A stretch of DNA of 64,000 bases from the NCBI RefSeq assembly GCF_009017415.1, contig NC_092409.1:806001-870000 (forward strand), read 5' to 3'. The DNA comes from Aspergillus flavus (taxonomy: Eukaryota > Ascomycota > Eurotiomycetes > Eurotiales > Aspergillaceae). Under the pieces are notes generated by a model. That model was not told the DNA's origin and did not search any database. It saw only the letters and a program-made list of their open reading frames with translations. This document shows, in pieces, positions 44,555 to 57,100 of the stretch; position 1 is the stretch's first letter, and every line of letters starts with the position of its first letter. The translations under genes were made by a program, and so were the position numbers.

Positions 44555-46069
44555 ATGATCTCTCTTCTGGCCCCGCGAGGCCTTCGACCAGCCTGGATTG
44601 GCATCACTGCGGTTGCTGCAGCTGCAGTGCTCACGTTATTCTTTTTATACTCCCCGCGACTGCAGGCTACTACCTCGAGAGTAGTTGTGCCTGAGCCTGT
44701 AAATCATATCGTGACTGACCCAACCTATGTTGCCGATAATACTACCAACATAGATGTTAGCCCCGTCATTACTGACGCCACTTTGATTGAGCACATTGCG
44801 CAATACTTTATTGACTATCCAATCCACCCACCGTATAAAGAGCGCTTCGGCGAATTAGGACAGCGAAGTCGAGTCTTGCGCGACTGGATAACACTGGCTG
44901 ACCGATCCGCAGACCCAACGAGCAAGAACTTGGTATTGAACGCTACAGAGAGAGTGGCCGTCTCTTTATACCCGTTTCTCAAAAGTCCTAAGGGGCAAAA
45001 TGCTGCCCATAAACCCGTAGCGGATCTCCGGGCGTCTTTTGAGCCAGGCTCAGCTGGTGTGGTCATCCCAACCAGCAATCATACTCTCCGCTTCGCTGCC
45101 CACCTCGTTGGTACTTTGCGCTCGGTTCTAAACACGACGCTACCCATTCAAATCGTCTATGCGGGCGATGAGGATCTTAGCCCGGATGATAGGGCCCGTT
45201 TATCGAGCACCGTGGAATCAGGCCCTGCCCTTGAGTTTCTCGACATCCTCACCATTTTCGATGACTCAACACTCCATCTGCAGACGGGTGGTTGGGCCGT
45301 TAAGGCCTTTGCAGCCTTGGGTTCACGTTTCGAACGTATTATCCTAGTCGACGCCGACGCTGTATTCTTCCAACCTCCGGAAGTCTTGCTTGAGCATGAA
45401 GCATTTGTTCGAAGTGGGGCTTTATTATTCCATGACCGACTGCTCTGGAAAGATGTGTTTCCAGAGCGCAACGAGTGGTATAGGAGTCAAATTCGACAGC
45501 CAAGTGCTGCGTTGAACAAGTCACTCGTCTGGACCGAGAATTATGCCGAAGAAGGTGACTCAGGTCTAGTCGTCCTTGACAAGAGCAGAACGGACATCCT
45601 CGTCGCACTGTTCCACATATGCTGGCAGAACTCGTATGATGTGCGCGAAGAGGTTACGTATAAGATGACATATGGGGACAAGGAGACGTGGTGGCTTGGT
45701 CTGGAGCTCACAGGTGCTTCCTATGAGTTCTCAGCCCACTACGGTGGTATTGTTGGCTGGGAACAAGTGGATAGTAGGGGCAGGCACAAGGTGTGCAGTT
45801 TCGTCATCGCTCATGTTGATGCAAAGGATAGACTCCTGTGGTATAATGGGAGTATGCTGAAGAACAAAGGAAAGAGCAGCATGACGAACGAGTATGAAGT
45901 TCATACAAACTGGATGATTGACGCCGAATGGGAAAAGGGTGCTCGCAAGGAGGATATGAGCTGTATGAAGGGAGGTGAAGCGAGGAATTTGACTCAGTAT
46001 GAGTTCGACATCATGGAACGATCGATCAAGCTGGCTAAAAACCTCGATGCAATGATGTATTCCGTGTGA
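44555..46069 (+). CDS. Alpha-1,3-mannosyltransferase, MNN1/GT71 family
   Basis: A single exon of about 504 aa. The first in-frame ATG is at 44555; upstream there is only a TTG. It is a type II membrane protein: a short cytosolic tail, a signal anchor (WIGITAVAAAAVLTLFFLYS, about residues 14-33), then a lumenal catalytic domain. GT71 marks are GAGVVIPTSNHT-like entry (GVVIPTSNHTLRFAAHLV), IQIVYAGDEDL, GGWAVKAFAAL and ILVDADAVFFQPPE with the DxD metal motif, and EEGDSGLVVLDKSR. It adds alpha-1,3-linked mannose to glycans in the Golgi using GDP-mannose. No damage seen. Confidence 0.9.
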   Translation: MISLLAPRGLRPAWIGITAVAAAAVLTLFFLYSPRLQATTSRVVVPEPVNHIVTDPTYVADNTTNIDVSPVITDATLIEHIAQYFIDYPIHPPYKERFGELGQRSRVLRDWITLADRSADPTSKNLVLNATERVAVSLYPFLKSPKGQNAAHKPVADLRASFEPGSAGVVIPTSNHTLRFAAHLVGTLRSVLNTTLPIQIVYAGDEDLSPDDRARLSSTVESGPALEFLDILTIFDDSTLHLQTGGWAVKAFAALGSRFERIILVDADAVFFQPPEVLLEHEAFVRSGALLFHDRLLWKDVFPERNEWYRSQIRQPSAALNKSLVWTENYAEEGDSGLVVLDKSRTDILVALFHICWQNSYDVREEVTYKMTYGDKETWWLGLELTGASYEFSAHYGGIVGWEQVDSRGRHKVCSFVIAHVDAKDRLLWYNGSMLKNKGKSSMTNEYEVHTNWMIDAEWEKGARKEDMSCMKGGEARNLTQYEFDIMERSIKLAKNLDAMMYSV

Positions 46070-48951
46070 AAAGAAACCGTAAACACATGAGTCTTATATA
46101 CCTCGACCATACCTCAGCCCGCTTCGAATCACGGACAGATATCCGAGTCAAGAACATATGCCAGGCTTCCAGAACATCCGACCAGAATTTGCTTGGATAT
46201 CAGTCGGGCGAGACATCTACAACGCAAACAACCCTTTGTCAATCCAGTCTTTAACGGACAATGGTGACTCCAGTTTCATCAACAAAATCAAGTCCCTTCT
46301 GGGGTCGCTCATATATTAATCTAACCAATGGTGTTTATCAGATCAATCCTCGCTCAAGTGCATCTTATTGCTTTGAACATGTACGCATACCTGTTATATA
46401 AAAATCACCCGCACAGCTCACAAAGCCAAAAAAATTTAGACAGTTAAGATACATTACTGTGACAAGCCTTGACCCTCCATGTTCCCTTTTCTACCCGTAT
46501 AAACATCGAGATATTCATACGTTTCAACAATGCACTGTCTAGTTCCTCCGATTTTCGAGGTCATGTTGCTACGGACACTTTCGTCAACTCTACTCTCCGG
46601 AACAGGAAAGGAAGGACAATACGAATACTGATGCAAATCCAGCTCAACAAGTCTTCGATCGATAGCGTCTCCGGACACAAGACTAACTATTTCCGGTGCG
46701 TTTGCACGGAATTTGGGTAGGAATAGAAATCGTGCCGCCCAACACCGGTACCAGGCTAAACAAGCATAGCTTATGTGGGGGACGAATATCATAAGAGTTT
46801 GAAATCAACTTACAGCGGAAAATAACAGTATGATTGAGCCCAAGAAGCTAATGACGTATTCGGCATGTCGACTGATAGACAGCTACAAACAGTGACTTAT
46901 GGATGTTGTAACCCAGAGCGACAGGAATGAGCACCTGTAATCCTTTCACTTTTGCCTCCAATACACAGAGAAACACCTTTTGCGGTGACACGGACTGTAA
47001 TATCCGAGAGTTTGAGAAGACCTATCAGGTTTGAGCAAACGCGACTGGAAAGTCTTCGTAAGCGCCCATGGCTTAACTTGACTTCTATTGGTTCTTTCGG
47101 CTTTTGCGTTATTATGCCAAGAATTAGCTACCAGCATCATAGAACGCCGAGAGAACAAAGAAAGGACCCATCGTGAGTCTCCAAGCGGACCCGGTCCCAA
47201 GCTCTCGGTCCTCCGTCGAGGCCGTCCTCCTGGAACTCTAAACTGGGCGGCTATAGAAAGGTTAATTTCGATACATTTTGGAATCGTACGGGGGTACCAC
47301 GTGGTCCAATCCTAGATTGGTTCTATGAAGGTGCTCGGCCGTTGAAACCCGCTATGACCCCTGCTGGCAAGTAAACTCCTGATAGGCCTGTGCGCTAGGT
47401 TTCTATGCGGCTCTCAGCCGTGGAAACGTATCAACAAGATCCTAACCCTCCACTAGTGAGCATTTTTCCTAGATGGATAAAGTACAGGGCACGCTAGCTA
47501 TGCCATAGACGATCCAGTCTGGCCATGACTAGCAAGCCTATAATCGATTATCTATTATGATTCAGAACATTATGTGAAACAGAACAAAGGTATTCCTGCT
47601 TACGGCGTCAAGCGAAAGAGACAAATAAATCAACAATAATGAAGATGCACGTCAGAATATAGATAGACCCGACGTCCGAATCTGTAGCTCCTATGAAATA
47701 TCCATGACGACTCATTTATCTGTCCCTCATGGGTTTCCTCTTTTCTTCCTTCTTTCTTTTACTCATTACTGATTATGGAGGTTATATTCACCTGCTTAGC
47801 AACTTGCCCAAGTTGCCCTTCACCGAGGAAGTTGAGAATAGCATGATGATGTCAAAGCTCGGCTACGTGGCCACGATTCTACCAATGAACTCTGATTAGC
47901 AAGGGTTAGTGGAGGTAGTAATGGCACTAACCCATGCTAATGTAGGTGTGAAGTCTAAAAGGCAGCTAAAGAGGTCAAAACACACATCAAAACAAAAACA
48001 TCGTTGGTTTGTTGTTGTCCTTCGAACCGCGACCTAATCCGTACGGTCAGACTTGGGGTAAGTTTTCGGTCCAGTAATCGAGTATACACGGAGCAATGAA
48101 TGTCATAGGTTCTTAGCCTTGCTCTCTTAAATCCCTTCCACTCCACATGGATCCCACACCAAGCGTCCCACCTGGCTCTCTACATGCACCATTGTTATTG
48201 TTCGATCGTCGGCTGCTCACCGCTGCATTACGAGTCATGCGTAGAAAGGATTCAACTTGTAACTTTCAATACCGTATCGATTCCGGAGTTGCTAGAGCCA
48301 GATCAATTGTTGAGTTGTCAGTAAAGTCATAAATCAAAGCATGCTTAGACGTTCCATGTTGTCACCTAAAATCATATGAGTGATCGTAATAGAAACCGAA
48401 ATTGTATGAAGTTCGGAAGCTATGTAGCCTAAGCTGTCATTAAAGTGGAAATAAAACTAGATGTATTTTCTTACACTAGATCAGGCTCAACATTAAAGTT
48501 TCGATGCCTCGTATCAGCGACAGAACCTGTGTGACCTGCCGATGCATACCACAATTTGACAATAAACATAGACAGTAATCAGGAACCATGACGTTGGCAC
48601 ATGCCAAGCGCACACGACGACTGTATGCATGTAACACGTCGGAAAGGGGTTGACCAATATGGCTCTGAGAAAGACGGAGAGTCTCTACATTATGAAACAT
48701 AAAGGATGGAATGAACGACGCATTGAGTTGATGAATACTTACAGCGAGGTTATTTGAGCCACTAGCAGTCAAGCAGGCCTTCAAGCTGATCTGTTAATCC
48801 TGCACAAGCGTCTACTATCCATAGAGGAGGTCCCCCTACCATATCTTTATTTGTTGGCTGTGGGCTTTCGAAATAAGTTTGTGATAAGGATTTCGAAAGC
48901 AGTGTAGGTTCCTGTACCTCATTTCTTATTCTTCCCCCCGCTTTGTCAGGA
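46070..48951. other. Long gene-free stretch
   Basis: Nearly 2.9 kb without a confident gene. A frame on the minus strand at 46454-46792 (112 codons) has no motif I recognise. Other frames are short. An A/T-rich, low-complexity feel suggests ordinary intergenic sequence or old decay. Confidence 0.4.
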
Positions 48952-48959
48952 TATAAAAG
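48952..48959 (+). promoter_or_regulatory. TATA box of the small secreted peptide gene
   Basis: TATAAAAG lies 113 bp upstream of the ATG at 49072, after a pyrimidine-rich stretch. It supports transcription of the short gene that follows. Confidence 0.6.
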
Positions 48960-49071
48960 AGGCAGCCTGCATCCGTATACAACACGTTCACACTTACCTT
49001 CGTATCAGCCCCTGACCCCGGCCTGCAACCCACTAAGCGCTATTCCATTCAAACCTCAGGCTATCGCTACT

Positions 49072-49276
49072 ATGCAGCATATTCTGTTTATTCTGGTTGC
49101 GGCAGTTGGGGCAGCTATTGCTGCTCCAGCCTCTTTATCACACAGCTCCGAGGGGGTTGCTGCCGAAAATGTTGCATCTTTCGCGGATATGCTAAGGTAA
49201 TAATGCTGGCAGATATCCATTACATATATTAATGTGACAACTGACTTGTAGCAGCGAACCTCCCCTTCCACAGTAA
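49072..49276 (+). CDS. Small secreted peptide, 49 aa
   Basis: Two exons (49072-49196, 49252-49276) join to 49 residues. The first 20 residues (MQHILFILVAAVGAAIAAPA) are a clear signal peptide. The mature part of about 29 residues is acidic, Ser/Ala-rich, has no cysteine and ends in SEPPLPQ. The intron has GTAATA...TTGTAG. A TATAAAAG box stands upstream. No dibasic Kex2 site and no repeats are present, so it does not look like a pheromone or a repeat-type RiPP precursor. The product is not recognised; it could be a small secreted effector-like peptide or a short cell-wall-associated peptide. Coding status is inferred from structure only. Confidence 0.55.
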
Positions 49277-50944
49277 ACAACATCTCGAAGACCAACCCAC
49301 TTGTCTAGAAGCTCATGAGTTTGCTTCGTTCGAGGAAACTGGGGTTTGAGAAACGGGTATTTGCTGTTCCTACGTTAGTCGAGCCTACGTGAAAGGGTTT
49401 ATCACTGGCCCTTCTGTTGCAAAGGCTGATGTGCTAGCACATGGTCCAATGGCGTGCATCAATTTGTATAGAAAATCGCTGTGCTGGTCATAGCGTACTG
49501 CTGCAAGGCCAGAAGCTCCTTGGACTACGGAGAAAAGGCTGAACTGCATTTTGTATCTAGCTATTCGTACTTGCTATATGATTGTCAAGCTTTCTTTCTA
49601 TTCTCTTCAATACTATCTTATTTGAGCCACTTGGGTCGTTAACCCCTTTCGGTTTAACAGACCATAAAAGCCCAGTGGTTTAAAATGGTCTGAAGGTAAG
49701 CGTACTGGTCATAATCCCTTTCATGCCCAGACTCCAATGGCTACATCAGCACTTTGACGGTTCAAAGACTGGACCGGCTTGTGATATATGCCACGACGGC
49801 TAACTGGAATTATATATTCAGAAAGCATGCTAATAACGTGCGAGTTGTTTTCCTTCGGGTTTACATCCCACTGGTATAAAAGAACATTTTGTGCGGATAA
49901 AAAACAATTCTTCCACAGCCCGATTCAGGGTGAGAGGAGTTTAAATCTCTTAACGACCAACCTTTACTGGAATTTGGAAAAATGGTGGGGCTATTGGTGC
50001 GCATCTCGGGCTTCCTGTGCTCCGTGGGATAACTGGACAGGAAAGTGTATAAACTTATGCATGTGAACAACTTTTGGCGAATCACAGCCGGGCTGGAAGG
50101 TTCGGTCTTAGTAGCCTCTTAATAAGCCTTCAATTACATCTTAGTTAATATGTTGACCCCCGAGGCTATTGGAAGTCAGCTCTAAAGCACGTGGGGCGTT
50201 CGTCTAGGTACAGAGATGTTATAGGTGCTCCAGAACAATCAAGCTCAAGGAGTTTGACCTCACTGTCGTCCTAATAAAGCTTCACCGAAAAGCCCCCACA
50301 GGTCCTTTACCTAGACTACGCATTATAAACCTTAGATCATTTCGTCAGAAATACACAGACCCATTCCCAACAGAACCTCATCCCCGAGCCTCAGGATTCC
50401 TATACCTTGGGGCTTATGAGCTGAGTACCTACGAGGAAACCCTAATATTCTTCAATAGATGGAAAGATGGCAAATGGAAAATGAGACTCAGACTTCAGCC
50501 TTATCCAGGTCCAGTCATCCGGCCAGATGTATCCCGATTCCCCAGTGATATCCAAAACATCTTTACTTCAAGAGGGTCGGCATTGCGTGCGTAACTTGCC
50601 TCCCACACTGGTATCACCAAGCTCACTTAGTTGTTTCGGGCTAAAACAAGCTTGTTTTTATGCCGAAGCTTAGCCCTAAAGAGCAAGAATTACGGTAACG
50701 GGCCATATAGGTAAAACGGGCTCCACCTTGCCCCTGGCTTAATATGCCGACAAATCATCCGGCAATCAAGTTATCCTCATAGGGTGCTCAGCCTTGAAAG
50801 TATTTACATAGCGTCTGTCCTTTCCCAGTTCAGTATCCCAACTTATCGTTCACTATTTTCCTCTGCCACTCTTCATTCATTTCTTTGCGCGACCGGTTTG
50901 CCATATCGTAAGCAAATTTCCCTTGTTACTTAACTGTTGACAAA
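49277..50944. other. Gene-free stretch
   Basis: About 1.7 kb with no recognised gene; the right end should hold the promoter of the next secreted-protein gene. Confidence 0.4.
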
Positions 50945-51974
50945 ATGCGCTCTGCTTACGCCGCCGTTCCTTTGGCTCTTGCCCTGCGCGCTGCCGCCAC
51001 TACCAAGGACTCCTGGGCCTTCGGTAACGGGTTCTACTCCGGTCCCGCAACCAACGCCCACATTACCAAGGCGACCTGGTCTCTCGTGCCGCCTACCGTT
51101 CCCCAGGGTGTTGAGGTGCAGGACTCCAGCGACCAGGTCTGGGTGTCTCTTTGGATCGGTCTTCAACACACCAATGGTGATGACAGCTCCTACTTGTATC
51201 AGCCTTTGCTGAATTGGTCTCCTGACCAGGAGTCTCAGTGTGTACTTCCTTACGTACATAAATATACGGAATGTAGATGACGAGGGCTGACAATGGAATT
51301 AGGGGCTGCCCTGCTACCGCTGAGGAATGGTGTGTTGCTGCTAGCACTTATACTCCTAGTCAGTATCTCCCCAATGTGCTATTTGGGTGACGAGGCTGAC
51401 ATGAAATGATAGACGGCCAGAACGGTCAGGCCTATGTGACTATCCCTACCGGAGCACAGGTTGACTTTGAGGGTGAGCACCACATCCTCGATAATCATCG
51501 AGACATCTTTGTGCAAATACTAACGTCACAAGTCACCGTTGAGAACAGCAAAGTCTACCAGACGGTCACCATGGACGGCAAGGTCATCTCCAAGGAAACT
51601 GACGGTGAGCCTCAACCTGGCCACATTGATGTCTCACGCATCCAGTATCTGACATATACAATTATAGACCTTGATGCCGAGCTCCTTTACCTCTACTCCG
51701 GCGACGAATGCTACACTGGCTCCGGCAACTGTGGAACTCTCGAAGCCTACAGTAAGTCCTTCCAGAATATGTTTCAAGCGAGGTCCACATTAAATTGACC
51801 TAAACAGGCTGGAATAACATCACCATCCACCTCAGCGCTGAGGACGAGAAGTTCGGCGACACTCTCTTCCTCTACAAGGGCTCTAACTCCAGCGGCTTCA
51901 CTACCTCCGACGGTGGTAAGACCTGGCATGCCGAGTCCATCAACATTGAGCAGGACTCTTGGACCGGTGCTTAG
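50945..51974 (+). CDS. Secreted beta-sandwich protein, concanavalin A-like (peptidase G1-like?)
   Basis: Six exons (50945-51237, 51303-51358, 51413-51472, 51533-51604, 51668-51751, 51808-51974) join in frame to 243 aa. A short hydrophobic N-terminus (RSAYAAVPLALALRAAATT) may be a signal peptide. The chain then alternates short beta-strand-like runs: ITKATWSLVPPTVP, VWVSLWIGLQHTNG, LLNWSPDQES, EEWCVAAS, GQAYVTIPTGAQVDFE, YQTVTMDGKVISKE. The plan resembles the beta-sandwich of eqolisin (glutamic) peptidases, but I cannot place the catalytic Gln/Glu pair. It probably is a secreted lectin-like or glucanase-like fold protein of unknown activity. Intron density is unusual for so small a gene: five introns of 54-65 bp. 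Confidence 0.7.
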
Positions 51975-52905
51975 AGTTCTTTTAATTAGGCGTCACATCA
52001 GGGGATAACGCTTGGAGGATCCTGCTCTGCGCAGACCCTTCGTTTATAAGCTATACTCATTTGATGATTTTGGAATCATGTACATTATTATTTTTATATT
52101 ATGGTGACAGCCTATTGGGCTATTAGAGGGTATTATATTCTCTTCGACCGTCGGTCCCCTTAATAGATCGCCTGCTACCATCTTTAATTGCTACTATAAT
52201 AGTAGCCTAGTCAAAGATAGGAATACCTATGTATATGGGGGACAATCGAAGAGCAAGTATGAAGGATGCGAAAAGTACTCAGCTCAAGACTTTACTTTGC
52301 TTACGTTGATATCAAGGTCTTCTGATGTATGTACAACAGCTATGAGATTATGATAATCCTATGGTCTGTGCGCTCCCTGAATATACCGTGATATTCCAAA
52401 CATTCGTGGACATTATTCAAAAAGGCGCGCGGTGTCTATACCGATGGTTTGTTTTTCTAGTAGCGTCATACTAAGTTATGCTTATTTCCTTATTTGGCCG
52501 ATGGCTGATAAGATCAATCAACATAATGCGGAACCTGTTGTCCTGGAAGATTTCCTGTTTCAGTCGATGACCTACTATGAGAACCACTGATGTAAGTGAA
52601 AGTTCACATAAGACATGGATCGCATGCAACAGTAACCCTAGGTAAATTGTGTTATAGTGCTTGGATATTTACTAGTTAAGTAATGTTCTCGAATAGAATG
52701 TATCACCCTGAATCTAGTTTCGCCCGACATCGCCGATCAGAGAAGCGTGAGACATCTTAAAACGTCTCAAAAATGGACGCTTTCGCTGCTCACTGAAATT
52801 TTTAGAAGAATTATAAGCAGCATCTTCCAGCTTACAGGTTGCCGGCGTATAATGTCTTTCTTGTTCCTATCCAGTGCATGGTTGAATGCGATTTAGTAAT
52901 TCAAA
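51975..52905. other. Gene-free stretch
   Basis: About 0.9 kb. Contains a perfect 8-bp hairpin, GCTACTAT-A-ATAGTAGC at 52190-52206, AT-rich and probably without function. Confidence 0.4.
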
Positions 52906-53714
52906 ATGCATCACAATAACTTCCTCCTCTCATTAACCACCACCAGCCTCACCACAGCAAACACACTCAAACAACGCGCAGTATTCGTAGAATGTGACAC
53001 CTCCGAAAGCCAAATGGCCCAAGCAGCCGTAACCAGCGCAGGTGAAATGGCCGCCAAAGCCGCTGCCAGTATCCGCGCCAACAACGTGACATCTCTTTTC
53101 CAGACATTCTTCAAAACAACCGACTCAACATCTACAAATCATGTCGCTGAGATCCTTGAAGAAATCGCCCAGGAGGCGTCCCAACAAGGAGGTGGGCTCG
53201 CTACCTACTCCTGCCAGCCTGATAGCATTACTTGTCAGTCGGGTTCATTTACGCAGACGGGATACGCCAGTAAGGACGGGTATCGCGGTCAAATGAGCAC
53301 TTGTCCTGCATATTTCCAGCTGCCGCAGGCGTCCGATGATTGCTCTGTTCTGGATCAGCGGATGTCGAGTTTACACGAGTTATGTCATACTAAGGGTGTT
53401 CTGGGGTATGAGGTGTATGGGTATTCGAATATGTTAGGTCTGGATTCGCAGACGCCTTTGAAGAATGCGGAGAGTTATGCTTTTTTCTCGAAATGTAGGT
53501 GTTTTTCTTTTATGTGCCATTCTTCCTATGAGTACATGTCCTTTGTGTGTTAGGAGGAAGCTGACTAGGAGATATAGCTGTTTACCTTGGCTGTAATGGC
53601 CAGTCCGGGTCATCTGGGTCAAGCTGGGGAAGCCTGGGTGGTACCGGTAGCACAGGCAATACAGGAAATTCGAGAAGCTCGTGGTGGGATCCGTTTGCGA
53701 CCTTCGGGCTCTAG
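52906..53714 (+). CDS. Secreted M35-like (deuterolysin/Lys-endopeptidase) zinc metallopeptidase
   Basis: Two exons (52906-53494, 53578-53714) join to 241 aa. The N-terminus (HHNNFLLSLTTTSLTTANTL) may be a weak signal peptide. The zinc site HELCH (HExxH) is followed after a short gap by GYEVYGY, comparable to the GTxDxxYG that gives the third ligand in aspzincins but with Glu for Asp, and then NAESYAFF, like the NADSYxxF run of the family. Cys residues around ECDTSE, YSCQPDSITCQSG and STCP could form disulfides. The second exon encodes a Gly/Ser/Thr-rich tail ending WWDPFATFGL. Family is known to be secreted; activity of the Glu variant is untested. Confidence 0.75.
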
Positions 53715-54121
53715 TGATACATGCCCTTATATTATGCGAGAGACTACTTATGGTAGAGCCAATGGGATGAGAACTTGATCATGCTCATACGGAGAAGTGT
53801 GCTTGGTAGTCGCGTGAACTTCCTAGTTCTCTTCCGCATGATTAACCGTAGAGACATACAGGTGGGAGTGACATTTCCGCAACTATATGTACGCGCTAAT
53901 TTGGCCTTATATATAAGGAGCATATATACAATGGACGTCTTCCTATCTTCCCCATATCAACAATTTCCAACGTCGTCAAAGGCCAATGTTCGGCTCTGGA
54001 GATGATGTCTGATCCCATTGACTACGAAGCACTGAATCCAGAAAACCAGTAGTTGCATTTGCGCGCTAGTTAGTTGGATGGCCGGCTGTGTGCTTGGTTG
54101 TAACAATCCTCCCCAAAACCT
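53715..54121. other. Convergent intergenic spacer
   Basis: 3' regions of the metallopeptidase and the NLR gene face each other here. Nothing else recognised. Confidence 0.4.
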
Positions 54122-57100
54122 TTACTTATTCCTGCCTCTTTTCTGTTCCAGATCCTCGATGCTTCTCATGGTTACTCTTGTCTCCTCGTGATCCATGCCT
54201 AATACCCGCTGGCTACCCTGTAATGCCAAATTGAACCACTTCATCGCTTCATCATATTGACCGAGAGCTTTATAACTCTCTCCAATATTGTGAGAGCTGG
54301 CCAGGGTATCTTCATGGTCAGGGCCCAATGTTTTGTTTCTCCCTACCCATGCAATCTGATGCCATTCCAATGCCTCACCATAGCGATGCAGTGGGAGAAG
54401 GATCTCACCAATATTAAGGGCGCTTTGTAGTGTGTCTTGGTGGTCTGGGCCTAATGTTTTATTTCTCCCTCTCCATGCAAGCTGACTCCATTCCAGTGCC
54501 TCACTATATCGGCCCATAACGAAAAGAACATAACCAATATCATGGGCACTTTGTAATGTGTCTTCATGGTCTGGGCCCAAGGTCTTGTTTCTTCCTTTCC
54601 ATGAAATCTGGTCCCATTCCAATGCCTCACTGTGTCGATCCATCAGGAATAAACTTTGACCAACGTTTTGGGCACTTTGTAATGTGTCTTCATGATCAGG
54701 GCCCAATGTTCTGTGTCTCTCCTTCCATGCAACCTGACTCCATGCCAGTGCCTCACTATATCGATCCAGTAGGGAAAGAATATACCCAATATCATGGGCA
54801 CTTTGTAATGTGTCTTCATGGTCAGGACCTAATGTCTTGTTTCTTTCTTTCCATGCAATCTGGTCCCATTCTAATGCTTCGCTGTGTCGATCCAGTAGGA
54901 CAAGACTGTGACTAATATGACAGGCACTTCTTAATGTGTCTGCATGGTCAGGGCCCAATGTTGTATTTCTTGCATAAAAAACGAGCTGAAACCATTTGAC
55001 TGCATCCTCATACTTCCCTTCATTGGAAAGCTGCTGCCCAATAGCATAGGCTGAATTAAGAGACAAAGAATTTTCTATACCCAAGCTAGCCGCTCGGCCT
55101 TCATATGCCATGATCCTTAGTTGTAGAGCTTCATCATGGGATCCATCTTTGTCCAGTATCGTAGCTATACCCATAACAGCACCAAGGGTTGCATAATGTT
55201 GTTCGCCTTGGACCCTTTGTCTGGATGTTAGGACCCATTCATACCACTTTCTTGACTCCTGGATGCGACCCTGGAGTAGTACTATCCACGCAATATCCCC
55301 GGCGATATATAACGCACGCGGATGTTTGGGGTGTAGTACTCTTCTTGCCTCTGCAAATTGCCAGCGAAATAGTTGTTCTGTATTTTTATGCAGGGTGTGG
55401 CTTCTTAAAACGATGGTCAGCTTGTATGCAAGCCACCATATGTCGTTTTCGGCCTGTTCTTCCTCGTAAAGCATTGATAGGAAAAATAACTTGATATCGA
55501 GGATAGCCGCCCACATCCAAAGAAACCACCCTTCTGTAATTGCGTACACCACTGAGAGTGTATGTGGAAGAGAAATATCACTGGGTGGATCGTAGGAGTT
55601 TCCAGGTTCCAAGGACCCCGACAGATTCTGAACATTCTTGAGGGCGGCGTGAAGATGAGATGAAACTCGACTTTCAAACAAGGCATACTTTTGCGCTGAA
55701 TAGCTCTGTTCTGTTAGACGTAGAGCGCGAGCAATTAGGCGAAGGGCTTCTTCTGAGAGCCGGCGTTTCCGTTCCAGTGGCAAGCGCTGTTGAGCCCAGT
55801 AATGTATCAAGGGGTGAATCGTGATGGCATCCATTGTTGCCGAAAAGCGGGCGAGCGAGTAGGATGAGAGAACATGCATTAGATCCTGGAGTGGTATATC
55901 TGGGCGATGAGTATAGTCACGTGGCTGAGCAGGTGTCGAGGCTGCACTTACTGTATTGCTGAAATCGACTATACGTGAATAGTTCTTCGAAGATATCATT
56001 ATTCGACAGAAATCCACACAGAAGAAGTAGCTCAGAAGCCTCTGGAATATCCATTTCAATTCTCCGCAGTGAGACTTCCCAAGTAGTAAGTATTGTGTCA
56101 TTTCGATAGTCCCATACTGACTGTGGCCGCTTGTGCTTCAGGAGCCTCTCTGCATTCAAATGATATTCATGAATATAACGCTGGAGCGCCTGAGAGTAGA
56201 GGCCAGACTCATGCGGCAGAAATTTGTGCTGAACAGAAATGTAGGCGCCAGCCTGTTCTATGGCAAGCGGAAAATGTCCTAGTAACTGAAGCAGCTCTAG
56301 GGAGACCTCTTCTAGAATCAAAGTCAACAAGTCAAACGGCATTGAGAAGGTAATAACTCAAACAAACCATTCATATCCCCGGAGAATCCAGAGCTTTTTG
56401 CCAATAAGGATTTAACTTCTTTATCACTCATTTTCTCCACTTCTACACTCCTCCAATAACCAGAGACGTCCGCCCGCCGACTCGTGATGAGGATATTCCC
56501 GTGTAGAGAGCTGGGCATATAAGACCGGATATCAAATGAGTCCAGGTCATCTATATTGTCAAAGATCAAGAGCCAATCATTGTTTTCGAGTTGAGAAAGC
56601 CAGTCAATTACTCCCTTGACAGCTTGGTCGGCAGTTGGGGTACTGGAAGTCTTTGAATCCTCAACACCAAAGTCTTTGGCGAATATCTGATAGGCTGTCT
56701 CATTATGATTCAATCTGCGCCAGCTTTTCAAGATTTGTCCGGCAGCAACAGAGAAGCTTTGTCTGATAGTATGTTCACTAGCCCCATCAATCCAAAACAC
56801 CGAGGTATAACACCGCTGATAATGATAGGCGTATTCTGCCGCAGTTTGTGTCTTTCCAATACCACCAGGACCATAAAGTGCGACGATGCATTGCTGCATA
56901 TCTTGGCAATCTTCCTGTAAATAATAATGTATCTGTTGTAAGAGACGTTCTCTGCCAGTAAATCTGTCGTTCCTAACCATTGGTAGTTGGAGTGGGATCG
57001 ACAGTTCCGCCTGTTTGTTCAGGGCCTGACGCGGCCTTTTAGGAGATTTCGCACTCATTGTATTGATCAGGACAGCCAAGATAGTCTGGTAGCTGGAGTC

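Noticed and set aside
46454..46792. Minus-strand frame of 112 codons
   Set aside because: No recognisable domain, no supporting start context or splice partners.
52190..52206. Perfect 8-bp hairpin as a terminator or mobile-element end
   Set aside because: Isolated, AT-rich and without a neighbouring transposase or target-site duplication.
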